21,758 nucleotides of DNA from JAHJEM01 sp043805315 (GTDB lineage Archaea > Nanobdellota > Nanobdellia > Woesearchaeales > JAHJEM01). A model generated the notes under the pieces. It was given only the letters and a program-made list of their open reading frames with translations, searched no databases and was not told the DNA's origin. The stretch spans positions 1 through 21,758 of the forward strand of contig JAZDID010000019.1 in the NCBI GenBank assembly GCA_043805315.1, read 5' to 3'. Positions 5,633-11,038 of this stretch are shown here, piece by piece (position 1 is the first letter of the stretch; each line of letters opens with the position of its first letter). A program made the translations under genes and the position numbers.

Positions 5633-5656
5633 GATGCAGGGAAATCAAGAGCAGGA

Positions 5657-5662
5657 TTTAAA
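5657..5662 (-). promoter_or_regulatory. TATA-like box for the 114-aa protein
   Basis: TTTAAA on the minus strand, about 28 bp before ATG 5632. Confidence 0.45.
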
Positions 5663-5717
5663 GTTATTCATTCATAAGTTGTTCATTTTTGAAAGAAAAG
5701 AATGGAGAAGTGTGCAG

Positions 5718-6557
5718 TCACATAAACTTCCCCAATCCCGGATCATAGTCTTTCTCGTCAGGCAGGTTGATCTCTTTCAGCTCCAGGAGCTTTGAGAGCA
5801 TTGCTGCGTTCTTGACTGCCTGGCCTCGCGGGTGGTTGTTGAAGAGCACGAAGAATTTCTTGCTCGCGTCTGCCATGGCCTTGATCTTCGGCACCCATTC
5901 CATGAGCTCTTCTTCAGTATAGAGGTAATCGTACCGGTCTGCAGGAGTTGGCGGGTGGAACCAGTTCTGCGGATTCCTGCCATGAAAGCGAAGATAGCCG
6001 ATTTCAGAAGTCACTCGTGCAACAGGAGGGACAAGGCCGCGGATTTTCGGCTCGTCAACGCAGCAATAGCCGATATTGTTTTTCTCCAGGAAAAGGAATA
6101 TTTCCTCGTTGATCCATTCCACATTCCTGAACTCGATGACCAGAGGGACAGGGAATTTCTCTTTGAGGCTGAGGAGGTAATTCTTGTTGTCTTCGTCATA
6201 TTTGAACGTGTAGGGGAACTGCAATAAGAGGCAGGAGAGCATGTTGTGCTCGACAAGCGTGCTGATCGCGTCATTGAACTCGTCGATGTAATGCTGTGTC
6301 TCTTCCGGAGTCTTGCCTGCCTGGTCATATGTTATTCCCTTGTACACCTTGACAATGAACTCGAATGTGTTGGGCACTTTCTCGCGGATGTGCTCGAGCA
6401 TCTGGCGTGGCGGGATGTTGTAGAATGACGTGTTGATCTCGACAAGGTCAAAGTACTGGGCATAGAAGGTGAGCATGTCTGCAGGCTTGATGTTGGGAGG
6501 GTAGAAGTGCTTTTTCCAGTCCTCGTAGCTGTAGCCAGAGCTGCCGATTCGTATCAT
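5718..6557 (-). CDS. DUF72 family protein (YecE-like)
   Basis: A 279-aa protein of the DUF72 family, which has a TIM-barrel-like fold and no firmly established reaction. Family landmarks in order are IGSSGYSYEDWKKHFYPP at the N-terminus, YFDLVEINTSFY, FEFIVKVYKGITY, LLLQFPYTF, VIEFRNVEW, YLRFHGRN and FVLFNNHPRGQAVKNA. The length is normal. I chose ATG 6557, where the conserved domain begins at once; the longer frame from 6608 would start within a few bases of the TATA box at 6613-6620, before transcription begins. It diverges from the tyrosine-rich exported protein gene and shares that palindromic TATA box. No clear ribosome-binding site is visible. Confidence 0.88.
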   Translation of the reverse strand: MIRIGSSGYSYEDWKKHFYPPNIKPADMLTFYAQYFDLVEINTSFYNIPPRQMLEHIREKVPNTFEFIVKVYKGITYDQAGKTPEETQHYIDEFNDAISTLVEHNMLSCLLLQFPYTFKYDEDNKNYLLSLKEKFPVPLVIEFRNVEWINEEIFLFLEKNNIGYCCVDEPKIRGLVPPVARVTSEIGYLRFHGRNPQNWFHPPTPADRYDYLYTEEELMEWVPKIKAMADASKKFFVLFNNHPRGQAVKNAAMLSKLLELKEINLPDEKDYDPGLGKFM

Positions 6558-6612
6558 GAAGTACAGGAGAAGTCGTCGGTATTCAAAAATGTTGTCCAGA
6601 AAAACCACAAAG

Positions 6613-6620
6613 TTTATAAA
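6613..6620. promoter_or_regulatory. palindromic TATA box between divergent genes
   Basis: TTTATAAA reads the same on both strands. It can serve the DUF72 gene on the minus strand (start near 6590) and the tyrosine-rich protein gene on the plus strand (start near 6643). Confidence 0.5.
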
Positions 6621-6665
6621 TGTAAAAAGACTACTCTCCAGTAATAAACCTTAATGGAGGATACG

Positions 6666-7121
6666 ATGAAAAAAACACTCCTTGCTCTTGCAGCAGCATT
6701 GTTCATAAGTCTTTTTGCCACAATCATATCAGGATACAATTACAACCAGTTCTCGTATGGGAACAGGTATGATTACCGGTATGACAATCAATATCATGCC
6801 CAGCAGTATTACAACCAGTATGCTGATTATTACTACACGGGCAAGTATTACAATCCTTCTGTCAGGTATACAGGCACCTCTGCCTATCACGTCTATACTG
6901 GCGGGACGAATTATTATGCGCCGCGATACACCGGTGGCTATTTTGTCAGCACTCCTTCACCCTCATATCCGACTGGCTATCAAGGTGGGAATTTCAATGC
7001 AGGCAGCTCTTACAACCGCGGCTTCTATTCCTGGAGCATGGCTCCGGTCTACGGCGGATGCAACAGCGACTGGTATTATGACGGGCCGTACAGGGTACAG
7101 AGCAGGTATTGCTCTGCGTGA
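6666..7121 (+). CDS. tyrosine-rich exported low-complexity protein
   Basis: A 151-aa protein with a clear N-terminal signal sequence: MKK, then about 17 hydrophobic residues ending near FATIISG. The remaining 128 residues have 31 tyrosines (about 24%), much Gly, Asn, Ser and Thr, one lysine and two cysteines (in GGCNSDWYY and RYCSA). The Tyr spacing is repetitive, with YNQY, DYYYTGKYY, RYTGTSAY and RYTGGYF. It probably acts outside the membrane; Tyr-rich low-complexity chains can form surface polymers or condensates, but this is inference. Start ATG 6666 has GGAGG 5 nt upstream, and an earlier ATG at 6654 overlaps that site. A second exported protein follows. Confidence 0.75.
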   Translation: MKKTLLALAAALFISLFATIISGYNYNQFSYGNRYDYRYDNQYHAQQYYNQYADYYYTGKYYNPSVRYTGTSAYHVYTGGTNYYAPRYTGGYFVSTPSPSYPTGYQGGNFNAGSSYNRGFYSWSMAPVYGGCNSDWYYDGPYRVQSRYCSA

Positions 7122-7157
7122 AAAGGTCGTGAATCCTGGACTGGAGGCGCAGGCATG

Positions 7158-7173
7158 CTTCGGAAGTTTTTTT
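7158..7173 (+). terminator. oligo-T terminator after the tyrosine-rich gene
   Basis: CTTCGGAAG followed by seven Ts. Archaeal transcription commonly ends at runs of T such as this. It would separate the two exported-protein genes. Confidence 0.4.
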
Positions 7174-7239
7174 CCCGGATAAATCATTTTAGTAGTTCGT
7201 ATAATTCGCAGATATTCAACAGCATCTGAGGAGGTATCC

Positions 7240-8109
7240 ATGATCAAGAAAGCACTGGTCGGTTTGGCAGCAGTTGTTGCCTTGCTCTCGTTTTCTGAAA
7301 GAGCAGAGTCGCAGGAGCCTGCACAGGCAGATACTGCAGCAAGCGTATTCGAGCAGGTGATGCAGAGCATCAATGCATATCTTATTCCTCCGGAAAGCCT
7401 TGACGGCTATTGGAGTGAAGAGCTTGATCAGATAGAGCTGACAACGCCTATCGCATTTTTTCCTGATGAGGAATATGGTGCGACTGTTGCTGCTGTCTAT
7501 GATAAAAAGAAGGACAGGACAGTGTATGTTGACAAAGGCGGGGAATTCAATCCTGCGCTTGGCAGGACAGGAAGCCAGATGGCATTGCTGGTCTACAAAG
7601 GGAATGTTCTTCCGCTCATGAGGCGGATTGACCTGCTCACTCAAGAGTCTTTCAATGCAGATACTTCTGCTGTCAGGATATACCCGTATGACTGGGTTTG
7701 CCCGGAAAAGGACCCCCAGGTCGAATATGACGGAGAGCTTGGAGAGTTGGTGAGAGAGCTCAAGCGAGCCCATGTAGAAACATATATTGACCGTGAGCCA
7801 AGCCAGGGTTTGACATTTGAAAAAACTTTCTTGACTGAAAGATGGATGGATCGCCAAGATTATGAAGACCAGTATTGTACAGCAGATTCATCCTATGCGC
7901 CGCTGACTTCTCCTTCAGAGCAAACGATCGCAGATATCAGCACTGCATATGAGCAAGGGCTGCAGACAGTGAGCAAAGGCTTGCAGAATGCCCAGGATAT
8001 TTTTGTGCAGAAGCTGGAAAAGGCCAAGAAGGCAGCTCTGCAGGAGAAAGCGCGAATAGAGAGGGAAGAAAGCAAACAGGTGAAAGAGGCCGGGCAGAGA
8101 GAAGAATAG
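7240..8109 (+). CDS. exported protein with C-terminal coiled coil, unknown function
   Basis: A 289-aa protein with an N-terminal signal sequence (MIKKALVGLAAVVALLSF, then SERAESQ). The middle part (about residues 30-215) is a mixed globular region with many Tyr, Asp and Glu and two cysteines, one in YDWVCPEKDP and one in EDQYCTADSS, which might pair outside the cell. From about residue 225 to the end it is a long charged helix (KLEKAKKAALQEKARIEREESKQVK), probably a coiled coil. I recognise no family. GGAGGT a few bases before ATG 7240 fixes the start. It follows the tyrosine-rich exported protein by 118 bp, so the two may serve the same envelope structure. Confidence 0.75.
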   Translation: MIKKALVGLAAVVALLSFSERAESQEPAQADTAASVFEQVMQSINAYLIPPESLDGYWSEELDQIELTTPIAFFPDEEYGATVAAVYDKKKDRTVYVDKGGEFNPALGRTGSQMALLVYKGNVLPLMRRIDLLTQESFNADTSAVRIYPYDWVCPEKDPQVEYDGELGELVRELKRAHVETYIDREPSQGLTFEKTFLTERWMDRQDYEDQYCTADSSYAPLTSPSEQTIADISTAYEQGLQTVSKGLQNAQDIFVQKLEKAKKAALQEKARIEREESKQVKEAGQREE

Positions 8110-8124
8110 CGATGAGTATTCAAT

Positions 8125-8163
8125 ACACTTGTAAGATATTGTAAGATAATCTCAAACAAGTGT
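8125..8163. repeat. inverted repeat between convergent genes
   Basis: ACACTTGT (8125-8132) and ACAAGTGT (8156-8163) are perfect 8-bp inverted repeats. The loop holds GTAAGATA twice in tandem. It probably marks the transcript ends of the two convergent genes. Confidence 0.4.
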
Positions 8164-8207
8164 GATCAAAATGCGATCATCAATTTCTGAGAAGTCATGT
8201 ATGCATT

Positions 8208-9098
8208 CTAGTTCGGACAGGATTCTCCAGGAGGAGTATATCCCCTAATAGTGTTTCCAGGTTTTCCAAACAATTGGTCGTCTTTGTCTGTCATTCCGCT
8301 TAACAGGCTGAAAATCCCGCCAAGCGTCTGTTTTGCATATTGGCAGACAATCATGTTTGTGGCTGCAAGCAGGGTCAGATCATTCAGGATCTGCTTGGAA
8401 TCATTCCTGATTTGGCAGGCGTTTTTCCCTGAAGGGAATGTGCGCATGAGCAGTCTGGTCTGGTCAATGACCTCCTGATAGTTGCCGAAATTCCCGTATA
8501 CAGAGAACACACCGCTTTTTTCAACAGTGTCTTCCAACAGGCGCTCGAGTCTGCCCTGGTCTGGCAATGCATAGGCGTCGTCGAGCCGCACAAGCAAACT
8601 CCAAAAAGAAATATCGGCTTCCTTCATGAGAGTCCTGTAAGCTGCGGCTCCTTTTGTTGCCAAGAAGTCATGCTTGCATTCTATGATCTCATCAGGGAGT
8701 ATCCCGTTCTCGTTCTGCAGGTAATTGGATCCTGGCTGGTAGGGCTCAAATACCGTATGATCTCTCAAATGTTTCAGCAAAGTCTCATCTCCTTCTGCTA
8801 TGCGTTGAACATCTGCACGAGGGAGATGTGTGAAAAGGCCGGGAATTGTTCCAGCTCTGCCTCCTTCTTTATCTTGGTCCTGATACACTGAAGAGCATTG
8901 CAGATACTCTTGTGCTCCTGTTTTGACCTGTCTGAAAATTTCATCTTGTGTCGGAATGGTGAATCTCACAAGTTGAATAATTCTTGTAGAAGGAACCTTC
9001 TCTTTTGTGACTGGTCTTGGTATGAGCTCTCCTTTTTTCACCCAGGTGCTGTTCGGGATGATGATCCTGTAATCCGGAATGACGAGTGGAGTTTCCAT
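8208..9098 (-). CDS. 296-aa protein of unknown function
   Basis: A soluble protein without a signal peptide. The N-terminal 60 residues are rich in Ile, Val and Pro (VIPDYRIIIPNSTWVKKGELIPRP). The middle is helical and acidic. The C-terminal part ends in a Gly/Pro-rich tail (FGKPGNTIRGYTPPGESCPN). Five cysteines are scattered without a CxxC pattern. I recognise no family. The TATA-like box at 9112-9120 lies just before ATG 9098, somewhat close, which is compatible with a leaderless start. It converges with the exported protein gene at 7240. Confidence 0.7.
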   Translation of the reverse strand: METPLVIPDYRIIIPNSTWVKKGELIPRPVTKEKVPSTRIIQLVRFTIPTQDEIFRQVKTGAQEYLQCSSVYQDQDKEGGRAGTIPGLFTHLPRADVQRIAEGDETLLKHLRDHTVFEPYQPGSNYLQNENGILPDEIIECKHDFLATKGAAAYRTLMKEADISFWSLLVRLDDAYALPDQGRLERLLEDTVEKSGVFSVYGNFGNYQEVIDQTRLLMRTFPSGKNACQIRNDSKQILNDLTLLAATNMIVCQYAKQTLGGIFSLLSGMTDKDDQLFGKPGNTIRGYTPPGESCPN

Positions 9099-9111
9099 TT
9101 TGGGATTTGTC

Positions 9112-9120
9112 TTTATAATT
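9112..9120. promoter_or_regulatory. TATA-like box between divergent frames
   Basis: TTTATAATT on the plus strand (AATTATAAA on the minus strand). It is placed for the minus-strand 296-aa gene and less well for the doubtful plus-strand frame at 9126. Confidence 0.4.
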
Positions 9121-9125
9121 TTGTT

Positions 9126-9323
9126 ATGGTCACTGGTGATGTGTATAGAGATGGAATCCTTGTTTGGTTTTTAAATCTTTTCAATTTGTTACTACTAAAA
9201 GATAAAAAGATAGATAAGAATTTCCCGGCTGAGCTGAAGTTTTCCGAAAATGAGGAATTTGCCAGGCTTTTTCGTCTGCGGGATGTTGGGAAATTCCCTG
9301 CCTTGACCTCTCTACGCGATTAA
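9126..9323 (+). CDS. doubtful small protein (65 aa)
   Basis: The 262-base gap between the 296-aa gene and the 73-aa gene contains one open frame of 65 aa, with a hydrophobic stretch (ILVWFLNLFNLLLL) followed by a charged part (FSENEEFARLFRLRDVGKF). No ribosome-binding site is visible, and the nearest TATA-like box would start transcription near 9141, where a GTG could serve as a leaderless start. The inverted repeat GAATTTCCC (9218-9226)/GGGAAATTC (9288-9296) lies inside. It could be a real small gene, a decayed gene or a structured noncoding segment. Confidence 0.3.
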   Translation: MVTGDVYRDGILVWFLNLFNLLLLKDKKIDKNFPAELKFSENEEFARLFRLRDVGKFPALTSLRD

Positions 9324-9353
9324 TATATTCTTTCCCACACCAGAATCGAAAGC

Positions 9354-9361
9354 TTTAAATA
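9354..9361 (+). promoter_or_regulatory. TATA-like box for the 73-aa protein
   Basis: TTTAAATA predicts a start near 9384, after the in-frame ATG at 9361. This supports ATG 9412. Confidence 0.5.
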
Positions 9362-9411
9362 TGGGTAATTCGAGAGGAAAATCCAGTAGTGCGGTGAATG
9401 TCGGGGATTGC

Positions 9412-9633
9412 ATGGCAGGCAAGAGAGGCAGAAGCGCAGTGGTGAACACGAATGACGTCAGGCTTTCTCGTGACACTGTTCGAAGGATCAATGGTTACCG
9501 GGATTTCTTTGCAGCTGAGATGATTGAAGTGACGAGGCATCTGCGCGAGTTCAAGGTCAACAAGGAAGAGTTCTACCGGCGGTGGAGCGCGTATTCTGAT
9601 TTCAAGAAGGTCGAGAAGCTGTTCAAGGATTAG
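9412..9633 (+). CDS. 73-aa basic helical protein, unknown function
   Basis: A small, strongly basic protein, probably helical throughout, with aromatic and basic residues alternating in the second half (FYRRWSAYSDFKKVEKLF). It may bind nucleic acid, but no known motif is present. I chose ATG 9412 because GGGG at 9403-9406 lies 5 nt upstream and the TATA box at 9354-9361 overlaps the earlier in-frame ATG at 9361. The stop codon overlaps the end of the convergent ATPase-like gene by four bases. Confidence 0.65.
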   Translation: MAGKRGRSAVVNTNDVRLSRDTVRRINGYRDFFAAEMIEVTRHLREFKVNKEEFYRRWSAYSDFKKVEKLFKD

Positions 9634-10196
9634 AGCTGCAATGAGCAGCGGGTTTCTCCCCAGTGTTCTCCTGTCTTGCTGTCTTGATAGTGTGAGAGGA
9701 CTATTTCGTCGAAGATGGTTGCGAGGATTGAGAAGCCGTACTGCCGCTTCCGCGAGAGGCTCTCCTGGATGTCCTTGAAATCATAGATGCTTATCTTCTC
9801 CGGGTCAATGCCTTTTCTTGCGCAGCCAACTCCGATGGTCATCAGATTCCTGCCAGAGTCTGTCCTCGTGATGTCGCAGTAGAGCTTGATTTTTTTTCCT
9901 GCATCCTCTGGACGCGCGTGATGCACCATGTTGAGCAGCATCTCACCGATGGCGATCTCCAGGAATCCAAGCACTTCCTCTTCTGTGGAAAGTTCTTTCT
10001 GGCTTGCCAGTCCTTTGATGTCATCTGACAGGCCATGCGCGACATAGTCTGCAATTTCACCTCCTTGTTGTGCGAATTCCTTTTCAAAGAAGCGTGCATA
10101 CGCCAGAGTGTCATCGAGAGAGTAATCCGGAAGCGCATCCCGAATTAGTGTGATGTCACATTCCCTGTCCTGAAAGACCAGTCCAGTTCTGCTCAT
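9630..10196 (-). CDS. GHKL/HATPase_c-like protein (RsbW-type fold), degenerate
   Basis: A 188-aa soluble protein whose C-terminal half resembles the ATP-binding domain of anti-sigma kinases (RsbW/SpoIIAB type). The N box is E85-MLL-N89-MVHHA. The region normally holding DxGxG reads GVGCARKGIDPEK, so the key Asp is replaced by Cys125. The later block YGFSILATIFDEI matches the usual GxGL...DEV segment. The N-terminal 70 residues are helical and unassigned. It may bind nucleotide weakly or only act as a protein-binding module. No sigma-type partner is nearby. ATG 10196 follows GTGATT; the two codons from TTG 10202 are less likely. Confidence 0.65.
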   Translation of the reverse strand: MSRTGLVFQDRECDITLIRDALPDYSLDDTLAYARFFEKEFAQQGGEIADYVAHGLSDDIKGLASQKELSTEEEVLGFLEIAIGEMLLNMVHHARPEDAGKKIKLYCDITRTDSGRNLMTIGVGCARKGIDPEKISIYDFKDIQESLSRKRQYGFSILATIFDEIVLSHYQDSKTGEHWGETRCSLQL

Positions 10197-10229
10197 CTGC
10201 AATCACATAGAGCAGGGATGCTCTCTGCA

Positions 10230-10237
10230 TATTTAAA
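10230..10237 (-). promoter_or_regulatory. TATA-like box for the ATPase-like gene
   Basis: TTTAAATA on the minus strand, predicting a start near 10207, about 10 nt before ATG 10196. Confidence 0.45.
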
Positions 10238-10276
10238 TCTTTCTAAAATTATCACTTAATAGTGGCGTCAACGCAC

Positions 10277-10519
10277 TCACTTCCCGAACAATATCTCCCG
10301 TAGCTCGGTCGAGTCGTCATATTCAGAGGGCGGCGCATACATCGGCTCCACAACTTTCTTCATGACGAGCTTGTAGATGAAAAACGAGAGGATAATGAGA
10401 AATCCCAACGTGAAGGCGAGCATGGCTGTCCTGACCGGCATGATCGGGTCGGCGATATAGAGCAGGATGAGGGCGTAGAGCGTGATGGAAATGAACTTGC
10501 CTTTCCAGTATCTGTTCAT
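10277..10519 (-). CDS. 80-aa membrane protein with two transmembrane segments
   Basis: Two hydrophobic segments, ISITLYALILLYIADPI and AMLAFTLGFLIILSFFIYKLV, are joined by a short MPVRT loop. A cytosolic tail of about 27 residues follows (PPSEYDDSTELREILFGK). I recognise no family. ATG 10519 is 23-30 bp after a TATA-like box (10542-10549, minus strand), which supports a leaderless start there. The open frame continues upstream to 10639 into repeat element B, but that part would be translated before the promoter. Confidence 0.65.
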   Translation of the reverse strand: MNRYWKGKFISITLYALILLYIADPIMPVRTAMLAFTLGFLIILSFFIYKLVMKKVVEPMYAPPSEYDDSTELREILFGK

Positions 10520-10541
10520 AATTGGTTTTTGGAGGACAGAG

Positions 10542-10549
10542 TATAAAAA
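10542..10549 (-). promoter_or_regulatory. TATA box for the 80-aa membrane protein
   Basis: TTTTTATA on the minus strand, centred 26 bp before ATG 10519. Confidence 0.5.
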
Positions 10550-10633
10550 TATTTTGATTGGAAAAAGGCACGCAATGGAATAAATAAGAAATTGGATAAA
10601 CCAAAACTGCACGCCACCACTACGGCGGCAGAC

Positions 10634-10664
10634 GGGCACACTGCACCTAAAGCTGCGTGTGCCC
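10634..10664. repeat. variable hairpin next to arm K4 of element B
   Basis: GGGCACAC then bulged T then GCA pairs with TGC then GTGTGCCC, 11 bp in total, around an 8-nt loop. It occupies the position of hp2 in element A but has another sequence. Confidence 0.8.
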
Positions 10665-10665
10665 T

Positions 10666-10700
10666 ATTCGGCACCCCGAAGGGGGCATCCCCCGCCGAAT
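10666..10700 (+). repeat. motif X3, G/C-cluster structure in element B
   Basis: Stem ATTCGGC (10666-10672)/GCCGAAT (10694-10700) encloses ACCCCGAAGGGG then GCATCCCCC. Core and spacing match X1 of element A; the stem differs by two compensating pairs. Confidence 0.75.
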
Positions 10701-10723
10701 CTGCGCCGTGGTGGCGTGCGACT

Positions 10724-10772
10724 GTCTGAAAACAAAGTTTTCTGACATGCCACAAACCTCTGGTTTGAGGCA
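10724..10772. repeat. two extra hairpins in element B
   Basis: GTCTGAAAAC pairs with GTTTTCTGAC (10724-10745, one mismatch). TGCC-a-CAAACC pairs with GGTTTG-a-GGCA (10748-10772). Element A has only a short TGCC...GGCA segment at this position. Confidence 0.7.
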
Positions 10773-10803
10773 GACCCGGGGGACGCCCCATCCGGGGTGG
10801 GTC
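10773..10803 (-). repeat. motif X4, G/C-cluster structure in element B
   Basis: On the minus strand GACCC...GGGTC encloses ACCCCGGATGGGGCGTCCCCC. This is the same layout as X1 and X3 with a different closing stem and one more loop base. Confidence 0.65.
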
Positions 10804-10806
10804 GTA

Positions 10807-10835
10807 GCTCGTTCGAAAGTTTATTGAGAACGAGC
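10807..10835. repeat. variable hairpin next to arm K1 of element B
   Basis: A perfect 8-bp stem GCTCGTTC/GAACGAGC with a 13-nt loop. It sits in the place of hp1 of element A but has unrelated sequence. Confidence 0.75.
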
Positions 10836-10898
10836 GTCGCACCGCCACCAGAGGCGCACCGGTTTTTTGATAATGGTTCAGAATTTAGGTGCAACAAC

Positions 10899-10907
10899 AT
10901 TTTTAAA
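10899..10907 (+). promoter_or_regulatory. TATA-like box for tRNA-Leu
   Basis: TTTTTAAA, 25-33 bp before the tRNA 5' end. Read on the other strand it could start a transcript running into element B. Confidence 0.5.
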
Positions 10908-10931
10908 CAGCCTTGTGTTTTAAGTATTCGC

Positions 10932-11030
10932 GCAGGGGTAGCGAAGCCTGGTTAAACGCGCAGGACTTAAGAACAGCGTAGGAAATCCTGTCCCTTAGTG
11001 GGTCCAAGGGTTCAAATCCCTTCCCCTGCA
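10932..11030 (+). tRNA. tRNA-Leu (anticodon TAA) with a 13-nt intron
   Basis: Acceptor GCAGGGG/CCCCTGC, D stem GCG/CGC, anticodon stem CAGGA (10961-10965)/TCCTG (10986-10990), the long variable arm CCC-TTAGT-GGG typical of leucine tRNA, T stem AAGGG/CCCTT with loop TTCAAAT, and discriminator A. The anticodon loop CTTAAG|A is split by 13 bases (10972-10984) after position 37. CTTA (10966-10969) can pair with TAGG (10979-10982), leaving the AAA bulge of a relaxed bulge-helix-bulge. The anticodon TAA reads UUA. The mature form is 86 nt. Confidence 0.93.
10972..10984 (+). other. tRNA-Leu intron
   Basis: AACAGCGTAGGAA, between canonical positions 37 and 38. Cleavage after AG in the exon bulge and after AA in the intron-side bulge restores the loop CTTAAGA. 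Removal would need the archaeal splicing endonuclease. Confidence 0.8.
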
Positions 11031-11031
11031 A

Positions 11032-11037
11032 GTTTTT
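11032..11037 (+). terminator. oligo-T terminator after tRNA-Leu
   Basis: GTTTTT begins two bases after the discriminator base. T runs of this length commonly end archaeal tRNA transcripts. Confidence 0.45.
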
Positions 11038-11038
11038 A

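Larger units (their letters stand above)
10608..10857 (-). repeat. repeat element B (inverted copy of element A)
   Basis: A 250-bp noncoding element whose arms match element A in reverse orientation. K4 (10608-10633) is identical over 26 bases, K3 (10700-10721) over 22, and K1 (10836-10857) over 21 of 22. Between K4 and K3 are a hairpin (GGGCACAC 10634-10641/GTGTGCCC 10657-10664, extended by GCA/TGC) and motif X3 (10666-10700). Between K3 and K1 are two extra hairpins (10724-10745 and 10748-10772), motif X4 (10773-10803) and the hairpin GCTCGTTC (10807-10814)/GAACGAGC (10828-10835). The hairpins share no sequence with those of element A. tRNA-Leu starts 74 bp beyond. Confidence 0.85.

Noticed and set aside
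6715..7182. A second plus-strand frame over the tyrosine-rich gene
   Set aside because: It lacks the signal sequence and ribosome-binding site of the 6666 frame and reads as a shifted version of the repeated Tyr codons.
3021..10857. Elements A and B as a CRISPR array
   Set aside because: Only two copies, 7.3 kb apart and inverted, with internal hairpins rather than regularly spaced unique spacers; no cas genes.
10516..10900. Minus-strand frames across element B
   Set aside because: Same reason as for element A. They cover the inverted arms, and the real gene in this region starts at 10519 in another frame.
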